Of a stretch of 64,000 nt of DNA, positions 33,930-46,051 are shown in pieces. Each line of letters starts with the position of its first letter. The first letter of the stretch is position 1. Below the pieces are notes generated by a model. It saw only the letters and a list, made by a program, of their open reading frames with translations. It ran no database searches and was not told the DNA's origin. The translations under genes were made by a program, and so were the position numbers. This DNA is from Tuctoria greenei (taxonomy: Eukaryota > Streptophyta > Magnoliopsida > Poales > Poaceae). Where the stretch lies: contig JAYESD010000001.1 in assembly GCA_036927565.1 (NCBI GenBank), positions 14,198,001 through 14,262,000 of the forward strand, read 5' to 3'.

Positions 33930-35924
33930 TCCCAAGCAAGAAGAAGAAGAGGAGGAAACGAAAGAGGATCAAGATCTCCATCAAGTTTCATTCTTCATCA
34001 CCAATTCATCCCCAAGTTCATCATCAACCCTAGATCATCAAGATCCAAGTGTTACCTTCAAGTTTCTTAATTCATTGGAGTTCTAAACACCTGGTATATC
34101 TTCTATTATCTTTTCCTTACGAGAATTCAACCTCTAATCTCCATATTTACGTCGATCTAGAAAACCCTAGATCACTAGTTCTACGAAGTGCGGACTAGTC
34201 CGGCCATCTGCAGACTAGTCCGATTTTGCTAACTAAATTGTGTTGAATTGATTCTAAAAGTAGATATAATCAAATACAAACCTGTATAAACTTGTCAAAA
34301 TATATTATAACTAGTTAGGGATCATTAAAAGCAATCTATTAACAAGTTCTACATAGCATTTGCATCAATCATGAATGTCATGTCATATTGAGTAATATTT
34401 GTGAACTCTTTGATTGTGTTTCTTGTCTTGTATGTTTATTGTGTGGATTAGACGGATTTGCGCTAGATAGTGCCGCAGAGGATCTACAACACCAAGAGTT
34501 TGAAGGCTTTCACCCGAACCAATCCCAAGAGCAAGGCAAGTGTCATTGAAGCATATTGATCCTGTTTTGAAATAAATGTTTTGTTTGCAAATTGCATGCT
34601 TGTGTCAATTTGATGGGAAATCCTATGGTAGGAAGTTTACTAGTTTTGTTGACCACCCTTGTCACCTAGAATATATAGTAGAGAGTCGGGAAGGGATTTT
34701 TACCTTTTGCTTTGCTTAATCAACTAGGATGGGAAAACAACTATACCACTCAATTTAATTATGCATGGATGGGATTATGGTTAACATGAACTGGTTAAAT
34801 ATGATATGGTAATGGGTGATCTAAGCAGGCTTGGTATGTGGATGGGTTGGATGATATGGTGCTTTTGCTTGCTTTAGATCTAAGGACCGGTTCGTGGAGC
34901 GACCATCCAGGATTTACAGTGCCACTATGAGGCCAAGTATGGGTGCGGCGTAGCTGATTAATTAGGGCTTTGCCAGTGCTATTTGGACCATTAAGGATGC
35001 TCGGGTAAGGGGTAGTCGAATTGGGTTTATTGATGATTGGTGGGACTACCCTGGGATCCGAATGGCTCAAGAGGGGGCCCTTGGTTGAAGATGTGCTCAG
35101 TTGGAGACATCGCCACCGGTGAAACCTCAGTGGGTTCTAAATAGGCTAGTAATCCCTTTGTAAAGGCTACTTTGTGATCTCTTGGCCACACACCGACGGA
35201 AGTGTGAGTCGACATAATAGAGGTTCTAGTCATCGAAAGGTGTTGAAATCACAAACACATGGGTACAGCGGTACAACCTCTGCAAAGTGTGTCTAAAACT
35301 ATCATGATAGCCGTGTTCCCGGTTATGAGCAACCTGGACCCTCAAATGATTAGAGGAAAATTGGAAATTTGGAATGGTTATGGTTGGTATTATGGTTATG
35401 GATGGTTATGAATTGAATTCTGGTATTGAATATGGATATTGGTATATGATGATGGATATGGAATATGGACTCGTATTATGATATGGCTTATGATGGGTTT
35501 ATTTCATATACATGTAATATATTGCTTTTTTAAGTGTTTTAATGTACTTTTTAGCACTTAACCATTATTATATTCGTCATTTGAATCAGCCACATGTCAT
35601 ACTTTCCACACTTGCTGAGTACGACATGTACTCACTCTTGCAATCCCCCCAACAGTTGCAGGTCAGGATTGGGAGTTTAATGGCGATAATGCGGAGTTCT
35701 TGGTTGTGTCTACCGTCAGCTTTGCTTGTGGTGTTGCATGGAGCTGCGCTATACCCTACTGCTTATGTTGCCTAGCTGTTTAGCTTGCTTATTTAGTTTA
35801 TTTCCGCTGCGTTAGTTGGACTTGTCATTAATATTCATTAGAGTTTGTATCCGAGGATAATATGGTTTGTGCAATAAAATTTGGTTAATAAATCTTGTTA
35901 TGTGATAATTTTATGTATAATCTT
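33930..35924 (+). repeat. 3' LTR of A, second piece
   Basis: Continues the A LTR from the GAAGAAGAAG leader, through palindromes at 34190-34220, the GGCAAGTGTC box, and CTTGCTGAGTACGACATGTAC, to GTATAATCTT, where S2 enters. Its 35920-35924 (ATCTT) and 58075-58079 (CTCTT) are the target duplication of S2 with one substitution. Confidence 0.85.
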
Positions 35925-37485
35925 TGAATGTGGTCTAGAGGGGGGGGGGGGGTTAATAGGCCTTTTTGAAATTTGTCGGAACCTACAACACTTAACCAAC
36001 AGATCAAAAGCAGAGATATCGGACTAGTCCGGTGAAGTGCGAACTAGTCTGGTGTGTATCGACTAGGTTGATTAAGTTTGATCAATTAATTTGATTCTAT
36101 GATGTATGCAGCGGAAATATATAGTTAATTGAAGTGTTGCAAGATGATGTACTAGGATATATCACAATTCAATCGTATACTTAATGATTCAGTGTAAAGT
36201 AACAATATTGGTTCAAACCCTAGATTGTGTGATGAATAAGAACGATGAACACAAAGCAAAAACACAAACGATTTATCCCGTGGTTCGGCTCCCACAGAGG
36301 CAACCTACATCCAGGTTGAGGTGTTCACAAAAGGACCGGGTATTCTCCAACCCTACCTTCGTCGGATCGCCACGAAGGCCAATCCTCTTCCACTTATCAC
36401 AAAGGGGTGAATAACCAAATTCAAGGGGCCTTCTCACACGTTGAGGGCTCCCCTAGATTACAACAAGAAACACCACCAAGAACACACTCAAGAGATTACA
36501 ATGAAAATCATAGGAGTGTGTTAGAGAATCCAACCAAGAGCTCAATGAGTGCTGAACGTGTCTCCCCAATGATCTAGAGTGTATCCTCAAAGGATTGATC
36601 TTTGTTGCACGTAATTTCGTGGAGAGATGTGTTTTTGAGGCTCTTGGGAGGTGTGACGGCGCTAGGGTTCGAGAGTTGTTGAAGTTGGGCCGTGCACCTC
36701 TATTTATGGGGTTTCTAAAAGTTACCGTTAGGGTTAAGAAAGATTGTACTAGTCTGCGGTGGACACCGGACTAATCCGGTGTGTTGTGTATAGAAAACCC
36801 TAAGTGTCCCGAAATATCGGACTAGTCCGGCTAGGAGCGGACTTGTCCGATTTCGCTTCTGGAAATCTTCGGACTAGTCCGATAGACATCGGACTTCTCC
36901 AGACAGTGAAACCCTAAGTGGTTATGAGGACAAGTCCGCACTTGGGGGACTTGTCCGATTTAGGTCAGAGAATTTTTCGGACTAGTCCGTGCTAATATCG
37001 AACTTGTACGATTGACATCAGAAAGATATTGGACTAGTACGGTGTGTGATCGGACTTGTTCGATTTTGTGTGACTTGTTAAGTGTTTTGAGGACTAGTCT
37101 GCACTGGGGAGTACTTGTCTGATTCTAGTCAGAGAGATATCGGACTAGACCGATGGATATCGGACTTGTCCGATCTTGTGCAGAGGGGATATGGGACTAG
37201 TCCGGTGTTAGTTGGACTAGTCCGGCCCTGTATAATTTTGTGCAATGTGTGTGTTTATTTGTGATTGAGCTCTTGGGGTGTGTTTCCTTAACACACTCCA
37301 CACACAAGGATCTACTACTCTTGTTCCTTGAGCTCTTCTCCACATTGCTCCTCATTCTCCCTTCTTTTTGGCACTTTTCTTATTTTCACATTAAAACCTG
37401 TGCTCATCTCAACAAAGTGGTTAGGATCTCATTTGCTTGTCATAAATCATCCAAAACCCACAAGGGATTCCTAGATGCACTTTCA
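35925..37485 (-). repeat. 3' LTR of S2 (1.56 kb)
   Basis: On the plus strand it begins TGAATGTGG with a G-run of about thirteen (35940-35953) and ends GATGCACTTTCA. TATA (minus strand) lies at 36701-36708. A palindrome array occupies 36745-37235, with two more near 36020-36050. Confidence 0.85.
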
Positions 37486-37499
37486 ATCTCCCCCTTTTT
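37486..37499 (-). other. Polypurine tract of S2
   Basis: Minus strand AAAAAGGGGGAGAT, directly before the 3' LTR. Confidence 0.75.
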
Positions 37500-37945
37500 G
37501 TTGATTGATGACAACCAATTGAGATTTCACAAAATATGATAAAAATTGAGATTTTCATAAAGTATGCACATATGAGTCTAAAATACATCAAGCAATGAAA
37601 ACATAATCCATATGTGCATTCTTTATGGTGGGTTGCATGACTAAGTACATTGAAACAATGAGAATGACATAATTGACATTAATCAACCAAAACCAAGCAT
37701 ATATGTAATTCTAGGAGCAACAATACAGTTTTCAACAATTACTTCCCAAGTAGATCAAAATAATGCATCACGAGACCATAATCATCATAAGAACATAGTA
37801 AAAGCTTTACAACCCACAAAATAGTCAAAAAGCATAAAAGAGAGCTCTCTCCTCGCATCCTACAACTAAGACTAAGACTCCCCCTCAATCTCCCCCCCTT
37901 TGGCATCAAGACACCAAAAAGAAGGAGAGGAGGGACCTAAAGTCT
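37500..37945 (-). other. S2 3' non-coding region
   Basis: Parallel to 32768-33213 of S1. AT-rich, with a pyrimidine run CTCCCCCTCAATCTCCCCCCCTTTGG at 37879-37904 (a purine run on the minus strand). No gene seen. Confidence 0.55.
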
Positions 37946-39497
37946 TCACTCCTCGCTGTTGGTCCTCTCATCGTCTTCATCGTCATCTTCGGGCTGATGA
38001 GGAGGAGGAGGAGGAGGTGCGGAGCCACTCGAGCCCCCATGCTAAAGTAGGCAAGCTCGGAGGGGGTCAAGGGCCCGAGCTCGCTGATGTCAGGGTCGGA
38101 GTCCTCAGAAATCACTGGAGATCCAATGGGTTCGATCTCCATCTTCTGGCAAATTTGCTTCACATTTTCCTTGACATACTTCATGTCTTCCTTTCTCTTC
38201 TTGTTCAGCTTGTGGGCCCTCACTTCAGCCTTTTTGCAAGAAGCAAAGATAGGAGTCAAGTACTTGAGGATGCCACTTGCAGGTCCCCTTTGAGGAGCTG
38301 CCCTAGTAGCGGGGTCTGTCCTTGCATCTTCATTTCTTCTCGCCGGAGCCTTAGGACTGGAGGCCGAAGAAGGAGCAGCCTGGATGCTTGGCTTCTGAGG
38401 CATCTGAGGCCTCAAAGGTAGGTGCTCCACATCCTTGACAAATTAATCCCGGTGACCTTCTCAATCACAAACATCAGATATGGAGCATATCCACATGACC
38501 TGTTGGGTGTGCAGGAAATGTTCACCATGTCATTCCAAATGTAGTCAGCAACATCAAACTGACGATCCTTGCCTATCGCTCTCATCAGGGTCCAGAGATA
38601 ACCCTGCACACTCCCAACATCTCCATCCTTTGGAGCAATAGTCTTCCTCAAGACTCTATTCAGGACCACAAAGAAAGACTTCATGTTCTTTGTGGAGGGA
38701 GGGTTGAACTTTGAGTTTGGCTCATAAAGGAATTTCATCCTGTCCTTCTCAATGACACCTATGTTGTGGATGATCAGGCTGTCATGTCTGGAGGTGTCAA
38801 GGTGAAGCAGGCTTGCAAAGTCTTCTTGAGTTATACTGTACTTGGATCCGTGAGTCATCCAAGTATGACTCTCTTCATCTTCACTCGAGAAGTGGCATGT
38901 CGCAAAGAATTGCGTTATGACCTCGTCATTCCAATTGTTTCTGAAGGCAAAAAGATCATTCAGGCCATGCCTCTCAACTGCATCCACCACTTCAATAAAT
39001 GGGGAGCAGCCCTTCTTCTCGAAATGCGCCCAATCGATCCATTTGCTACGCACTACCAGTGTCTTCATGGGGAGGTACACAGACTTGTAGAAATCTGCAT
39101 GGAAATTGCACCAAAATCTTTCGTCAGCAGCTTCCTTTGGACGGCCATACCAATCAATGCTTCTGAACTTCGCCGCCGAGTCACTGCCCTTTCCATTGAA
39201 TCTGTCTTCAGTGGGGTCGCTGACCCCTTCCCTTGGAGCATGCAGCCTCAGGGGGCCAACGGGGCCCATTGCTATTCCCTTGCCCTTGCCCTTAGCTTGG
39301 CGAGGGCCACTTGTTGCTGCAGTTGCCTTGGAGGCTGGCTTCTTGGCAAGTACCTTCCTCCGAGCCTGAGGAGGAGATGGAGCTGGCTCGGAAGGTCACT
39401 CTTGGCGCTTCTTGCCAAGGCTTGTCGAGGGTCGGGGTGCCACCTCGTGGTCCATCTCGGCGTCAAAATCGGAGATCCCATCATTTGAGCTCAACAT
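37946..39497 (-). pseudogene. Sirevirus env-like / third gene of S2
   Basis: On the minus strand it starts MLSSNDGISDFDAEMDHEV at 39497. Order as in S1: low-complexity basic part with AKGKGKGIAMGPVGPL, globular part open from 39269 to 38412 (NNWNDEVITQFFATC, WMTHGSKYSITQEDFASLLHLD, SCGYAPYLMFVIEKVTGI), Pro/Ala/Ser linker, Lys-rich helix, acidic tail. A base near 39370-39396 and one near 38440 are lost or gained, and the acidic tail is shifted near 38000. Its globular part is better kept than in S1. Against S1 it has an extra stretch before the tail (SELAYFSMGARVAP). Function unknown. Confidence 0.65.
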
Positions 39498-40484
39498 GTC
39501 CTGAGAATGATTTGTGCAAGACATGAATAAAAATGGATTATTCAAGGCATGGGTGAGAAAGGATAACAAGGAATTGCATTGAGGAATTGACAGGTTAGGT
39601 TTTGAGTTCAGAAAAATCAGACTTGTCCGGTGTATAGGCACGGACTAGTCCGGGTGACCGGACTTGTCCGTGCATGGACCGGACTATTCCGGTGTTCATC
39701 CTCAAAAACCTAAGAAAATAGACAAATGGTGATTCCTAATGCACAACTAGCTTAGCATAAACGTAATACATCAAGGAGGCATGTATATAGTGAAGGATGC
39801 TAGGCTATTCGATCAACAATGAAGAAAATAGGGATTTCTAGGGTTTTGGTGAAAATTACTGAAGAATTCGCTTGATTCTCGAAGATGGAGGTATTGAAGT
39901 CCGGACTTGTCCGAGAAATTTAATCTTCAAGGAAGGAATCTTGATTTCCACCCAAATGCGGAGCTTTTTGGTGGAGGGGATGCAAAATCGCCTTGGGAGC
40001 TCGAGCGCGAAGAGAGAGAATGCAAGAGGCAAGAGTGGAGGTGAAGAAATTATGGTTTGGCGGCGGCTAGGGTTATGGACACGAAAAATTAGACAAGTCC
40101 GGAAATGATCGGACTAGTCCAAACTTTTCTAGAGGCTATATCGGACTAGTCTGTGGTCTATCGGACTAGTCCGGCCTAACCGGCACTCTGCGGACTAGTC
40201 TGCATGGGCGGACTAGTCCGGGTAACCAGTGACTAGTCCGTGGTCACCAGGCAAGAATTTCTTAGCCCATTCATATATATTTGAAGGTACATATTTAGAA
40301 AATAGGGAGGCAAATCAAATAAAATAATCTTGATGAATATGATCAGTAAGCATACAACAGTCAAGCAATGACCATAATTAATCAAGATCTAGTAATTGAC
40401 ATAGTTTTTCAGAGAAAATTGAGAGATATGATTTTCACAATCCAATCAACATATTTTGAAGAATTCATACAGGTATGCAACATT
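39498..40484 (-). other. S2 region between pol and env-like gene, with palindromes
   Basis: Parallel to 30374-31301 of S1. Palindrome clusters at 40090-40245 (about seven copies) and 39618-39700 (four). No gene seen. Confidence 0.6.
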
Positions 40485-43001
40485 TCAATCCACACTTCGA
40501 GCATCAATGATATTTAGTTCATTTCGGAGTTCACAAAAGCGCTTTTCATCAAGTGGCTTGGTGAATATGTCGGCCAATTGTTTTTTGGTGTTGACATGGG
40601 AGATGGCTATATCTCCTTTCATGGAGTGGTCTCTCAAGAAGTGATGCCTTATGTCTATGTGTTTAGTTCTATAGTGCTCAACGGGATTATGGGCAATTTT
40701 AATGGCACTCTCATTGTCACAAAGGAGTGGAATACAATTCATATTGTAACCGTAATCCCATAGAGTTTGTCGCATCCAAAGGAGTTGTGCACAACAACTC
40801 CTGGCTGCAACATACTCCGCTTCGGCTGTGGATAAGGCAATGAAATTTTGTTTCTTGGAGGACCAAGAAACTAGAGATCTCCATAGGAATTGGCATGTAC
40901 TGGAGGTACTTTTTCTATCTACCTTGCATCCAGCATAATCAACATCTGAGTAGCCAATGAGGTTTAATTTGGAGCCTTTTGGATACCAAAGACCATGGTT
41001 GGGTGTATGAACTAAGTATCTCAAGATCGTTTTTACGGCTGTCAAGTGACACTCCTTAGGATTGGCTTGAAATCTTGCACACAAACATACACTCAACATA
41101 ATGTGTTGCCTAGATGCACATAAATAGAGTAGGGATCCAATCATAGAGCGATATACCTTTTGGTCGACGCTATGTCCATCTTCATTGAGATCCAAGTGGC
41201 CATTTGTTGCCATGGGAGTCTTTATAGGCTTTGCCTTGTCCATTCCAAACTTCTTGAGTATGTCTTGTGTGTACTTGGTTTGGCTTATGAACATCCCTTC
41301 CTTTTGTTGCCGTACTTGGAATCCCAAGAAGTACTTTAGCTCTCCCATCATGGACATCTCAAACCTATCTGTCATGATTTTACTAAATTCCTCACAAAAA
41401 GATGGGTTAGTTGAACCAAAGATTATATCATCAACATAGATTTGACAAACAAAAAGATCATTGTCAAAATTCTTTGTAAACAGTGTATAATCTACTTTGC
41501 CAATCTTAAAGCCATTTTCAATTAAGAAATCTCTAAGACACTCATACCAAGATCTAGGAGCTTGTTTGAGGCCGTAGAGAGCATTACGCAATTTAAATAC
41601 GTGGTCGGGGAACTCTCCGTCTTCAAACCTGGGGGGTTGCTCCACATACACCTCCTCCTTGATTGGTCCGTTGAGGAAGGCGCTTTTCACATCCATTTGA
41701 TAGAGCTTGAAATCATGGTGAGTAGCATATGCAAGTAATATTCTAATAGATTCAAGTCTAGCCACGGGAGCAAAGGTCTCATCGAAATCCAAACCTTCGA
41801 CTTGTGAATACCCTTTGGCCACAACTCGTGCCTTGTTTCTTATCACCACCCCGTGTTCTTCTTGTTTGTTGCAGAAGACCCACTTGGTGCCGACAATGTT
41901 TGCATTGGGTCTTGCCACGAGTTCCCACACCTTGTTCTGCTTGAAGTTGTTCAATTCTTCTTGCATTACCACCACCCAGTCTGGATCATTCAATGCATCT
42001 TCAACCCTGCGTGGTTCCAAAAAGGATACAAATGAATAGTGCTCACAAAAGTTAGCTATGTGAGATCTAGTGGTTACTCCCTTTTGGATGTCACCGATGA
42101 TATTGTCGATTGGGTGATCCCTTTGGACGCATTGGTGTACTCTTGGTTGTGGCACTTGAGGTGTTGTATCTTCATGATCATCTTCTTCTCCCCCCAAATG
42201 GTTGCCTTTGTTGACTTGTTGATCATCTTCACTTTCTTGAGGCTGATCTTGTATGGAAGCTCCCCCTTGATCATTGGTCTCCTCTTGTGGTTCGTTTTCC
42301 TCATGAATATGTAGAGGTGGCTCTTGTGGTCGAACTTCTCTTAACGCCATTCTTCTCAATGCTTGGTAAGGAGCTTCTTCTTTATCTAGCACACATGGAT
42401 CAACTTGCTCCTTTTGGGAGCCATTAGTTTCATCGAACACTACGTCACGTGCTACTTCAAGAAGTCCGGAGGTCTTGTTGAAAACATGATAGGCATAATT
42501 GTTCGAATCATAACCAAGCAAGAAACCTTCATCAGACTTCGAAGCGAACTTTGAAGTCCTAGGCTTCTTGTTCAAGATATAACATGGAGAACCGAAAACT
42601 CGAAAATATGAAATATTAGGCTTGTTACCGGTAAGTAGCTCATAGGATGTCTTCTTGAGTAGTCGATGAAGATAAAGTCGATTTATGGCGTGGCAAGCGG
42701 TGTTAATCGCTTCCGCCCAAAATCGATCTGAGGTCTTGTACTCATCGAGCATTGTTCTTGCCATCTCTATGAGTGTTCGGTTCTTTCTTTCGGCAACTCC
42801 GTTTTGTTGTGGGGAGTATGGAGCTAAAAACTCGTGCTTTATGCCTTCTTCATCTAGGTACTCCTCCACTTGTGTGTTCTTGAACTCCGTGTCATTGTCG
42901 CTTCGAATGTTCTTGATTGTTAATGAGAATTCATTTTGAGCTCGCTTGAAGAACTTCTTGAGTATTCCTTGTGTTTCTGACTTGTCATGCAAAAATAAAA
43001 C
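40485..43001 (-). pseudogene. Sirevirus pol of S2, downstream half: integrase core, RT, RNase H
   Basis: Open without a stop for about 840 codons. Visible: integrase Asp and Glu (IRSDNDTEF; SPQQNGVAERKNRT), RT (KARVVAKGYSQVEGLDFDETFAPVARLESIR, DVKSAFLNGP, IYVDDIIFGSTN), RNase H (YSDVDYAGCKVDRKSTS, STAEAEYVAA, DNESAIKIAHNP, DIRHHFLRD). One RNase H residue differs from S1 (SDADY versus SDVDY). It ends at DARSVD and TGA. The upstream border is the C insertion at 43002; the frame stays open about ten codons into the C LTR and has an ATG there (43029-43031). Confidence 0.85.
42997..43001. other. Target site duplication of C, left copy (AAAAC)
   Basis: AAAAC here and at 53328-53332. The unbroken target is seen in S1, which reads GGGTTTTATTTTTGC at 27820, the reverse complement of the joined flanks. 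Confidence 0.9.
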
Positions 43002-45622
43002 TGTGACGCCCGGTTCCGAAAACTGAACCAAGCTAACGCATATGTGTGCCTAGGATGTTCATCACACATATACGAGTGCAATCACAAACGATATACAGAT
43101 AATTACCACAGAACAAGATTAATTGTCAAATTTTATTACACAACTATATTATCCTCGAATACAAGCTCTAATGAATATTAATGACAAGTTCAACTAATGC
43201 AGCGGAAATAAGCCAATTAAGCAGCTAAGCAAAAGGGATAGCGCAGCTCCATGCAACACCACAGGCAAGCTGACGGTAGACACGGCCTAGATCTCCACAT
43301 TATCGCCATTAAACTCACAATTCTGACCTGCAACTGTTGGGGTGGGGGATTGCAAGAGTGAGTACATGTCGTACTCAGCAAGTGTGGAAAGTATGACATG
43401 TGGCTGATTCAAATGACGAATGTAATAATGGCTAAGTGCTGAAAATTACGGTAAAACATTTGAAAAGCAATATATTATATGTATGTGAAGTAATCCCATC
43501 ATAAACCATGTAACCATAATAATACCAATCCATAATTCACCATTATCAATAACCATAATCAATGTCATAAACCATAATTCCATCCATAACCATGATCATA
43601 ACCATAACCATAACCATAACCATAATCATAATCATAACCATCCCAAATCCCAATTTCCCTCTAATCATGGAAGTTGTCCAGGTGCTCATAACCGGGAGCA
43701 CGGCTATCATGATAGTTTTAATTACTCTGCAGAGTTTGTACCTCTTTACCCACGTGTTCGTGATTTCATCACCTTTCGGCGACTAAGAATCTCCCTTATG
43801 CCCATGACCCGTCAGTCATATTACACACTTCCGTTGGTGTGTGGCCAAGAGATCACAAAATAGCCTTTACAAAGGGATTACTAGCCTATTTAGACCCCAC
43901 TGAGGTTTCACCGGTGGCGATGCCTCCAACTGAGCACATCTTCAACCAAGGGCCCCCTCTTGAGCCATTCGGATCCCAGGGTAGTCCCACCATTCATCAA
44001 CAACCCAATCCGACTACCCCTTCCCCGAGCATCCACAATGGTCCAAACAGCACTAGCAAAGCCCTAATTAATTAGCTACGCCACACCCATAACTTGGCCT
44101 CGTGGTGGCACTGTAGTCCTGGCTTATTCTCGCATGAACCGGTCCTTAGATCTAAAGCAAGCAAACCACCATAACATCCAACCTATCCACATACCAGGCT
44201 TGCTTAGATCACCCATCACCATACCGTATCGACCAGTTCACATTAACCAGAATATCATTAATACATAATTAAATGTGTAGTGTTGGTTTTTCCATCCCAA
44301 TTAATTAAGCGAAGCAAAGAGGTAAAACCCTTCCCGACTCTCTACCATAAATTCCAGGTGACAAGGGTGGTCAAACAAAACTAGTAAACTTCCTACCATA
44401 GGATTCCCATGAATTTGACACAAGCATGCAATTTTGCAAACAAAACATTTATTTTAAAACAGGATCAATATGCTTCAAGGACACTTGCCTTGCTCCGGCG
44501 GATAGGGTTGTTCAAGCGCTTCGAATTCTTGTTTCTGGAAATCTTCGTACACGACCTCTTGAGCACTTCCCTCTACTTGTGATCACACATACAAGAAAAT
44601 ACATACAATTCAACATGATGCACACCCATTAATCAACATGCGATGATATGCATGCATGCAAGGACCAATTAATTAATTAACTATGGTTGTTTATTAATTA
44701 GATGCAACTAGTTCATACGTGTTCATATGAGTTTACGGGGATTTTAACGTGGATTAATGCTGCTGAAAATAAAATTATGGTGCAACTAAAATCAATTTAT
44801 GTCTATTAGATCTAATGCGTCGCCAAAATTCGCATCGGGAACGAATCCTACCGTAGATCTGACGGCTTGACAGTCGCGGAATAAATGCGACGCGTAGACG
44901 AAGTGGATGGCGCAGCAGTCCTTCGGCGGCACGACGACGGCGACGATCTCCGGTGGACGGTGGCACCCTCCTCTTTTCCTTCCTCTTCTTCCCCTCTTTT
45001 TTCTTCCTTTTCTTCCCCTGGCGCAGCCTCCTGGTGCCTCCTTTTTTTCTCTATTCCGGCGGCGGGCTCTATCGTGGAGGCGGCGTGCTGTTGGGATGGG
45101 GGGGAAAACCTAGGACCTACAGTCCTTTTTATAGGGTGGAGGCCACGCGGTAGAGCGCTAGGGCCGGCTGGCGCGGGAATCGCTGTCCGGGCGGTGGCGG
45201 GAATCGCGCGCGCGCGAGCGGGAGTCGGACGCGGGGCCAAGGCGCGGGGCCGAGAGGCGGGCTGGCTGGCGCGGGGCGGCTGTCGGCAGGCGTCAGGCGG
45301 GGCCCGGGTGGGAGCGCGGCGGGTGGGAGGGCGCAGCAGGGTGGGGCCCAGGTCGGTCGGCGCGGGCTGGGCGCCTCGGGCGCGTGCCCAGCGGCAGGCG
45401 GCAGCGGCAGGCGGGGCCCGCGGGGCGGCCGCAGCGTGGGAGGGCGGCTGGCGGGGCGTTGCCGACTGGGCCGGTCGGCGGCCTGGCCGGCGGGTTTTTT
45501 TTTCTTTTTTTTTATATTATTTATTATTATTATATATATATATTTTATTTTTATTTTATTATTTTTTTATTCTTTTTATATTATTATTATTATATATTTT
45601 ACTAATTATATTTTATTTATTT
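43002..45622 (-). repeat. Inverted left LTR of C (U3 start missing)
   Basis: Reverse complement of the right LTR from its U5 end to about base 230. In the stretches compared only scattered differences appear, for example T/C at 43051, an extra C in the right arm near 51094, and a 12-bp length difference near 44975. A TATA box in this arm (TTTTTATAGGG on the plus strand, about 45126) would direct transcription leftward, out of C and into S2 pol in its sense direction. The arm breaks off at ATTTATTT, in an AT-rich repeat. Confidence 0.9.
45490..45622. repeat. AT-rich simple repeat in LTR C (left)
   Basis: T-run followed by TTATTA/TATA repeats; mirrored at 50555-50845 in the right LTR. The inversion breakpoint lies at its edge. 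Long open frames that cross it (rich in Phe, Ile, Tyr) are composition artefacts. Confidence 0.8.
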
Positions 45623-45665
45623 ACATATGCGATAGCTTGGTTCATTTTCGGAACCGGGCATCACA
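45623..45665 (+). repeat. Forward U5 stub of the C 5' LTR
   Basis: The last 43 bp of an LTR in normal orientation (ACATATGCGATAGC to GGCATCACA). It differs from the U5 end of the right LTR at three places (GATAGC/GTTAGC, TTCATTTT/TTCAGTTTT, GCATC/GCGTC), more per base than the 2.6-kb arms differ from each other. Confidence 0.85.
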
Positions 45666-45668
45666 GAT

Positions 45669-45681
45669 TGGTATCAGAGCC
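45669..45681 (+). other. Primer binding site of C
   Basis: TGGTATCAGAGCC, initiator-Met type, three bases after the U5 stub. Confidence 0.9.
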
Positions 45682-45932
45682 AGGTTGACCGTAGGACGCA
45701 GCCTAGATAGAATGGACACTTAGAGCACATAGGAGCACTCAGGAATCGATGTGTTTTTGCTTGGAGTGCTGCTTGCTATATATATGGGTTGCTTGTGTGC
45801 TTAATAGAGGATTTTGGGATGCTTTAGCATTGCTATGTCCACCTAGGCTAGTGTAGCTAGTTGTTTAGCTCCATATCCCTTGATGCATATAGTTGGGACG
45901 TTTTCTAATTCTTACCTACTGCTTTTCTTCAG

Positions 45933-46045
45933 ATGGTGAGGACTCGCAACCAGAGGGATGGCAATGATGAAGAGGAGAACAATGGAGTGCCTCAGAATAA
46001 CAATGGCAAGGATCAACTCAGGGAGCTATCAACATCGAGCAGCTT
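45933..46045 (+). pseudogene. Lost N-terminal codons of C gag
   Basis: ATG at 45933 (MVRTRNQRDGNDEEENNG) parallels the gag start of A at 17810. A single base is missing after AACAATGG near 46003 compared with A, which throws the frame out before the open frame at 46046. About 38 codons are cut off from the rest of gag. Confidence 0.7.
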
Positions 46046-46051
46046 TTGGCC

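Noticed and set aside
37900..38421. 173-codon plus-strand open frame
   Set aside because: It is the shadow of the S2 env-like gene, whose minus-strand protein matches that of S1.
38766..39488. 240-codon plus-strand open frame
   Set aside because: Also a shadow of the S2 env-like gene; the minus strand is conserved with S1 and this frame is not.
44885..45688. 267-codon open frame with Ala/Gly/Arg and then Phe/Ile/Tyr runs (mirror frame at 50650-51444)
   Set aside because: It lies wholly in the U3 of LTR C, crosses a GC-rich block and an AT-rich simple repeat, and appears twice only because the LTR arms are inverted copies.
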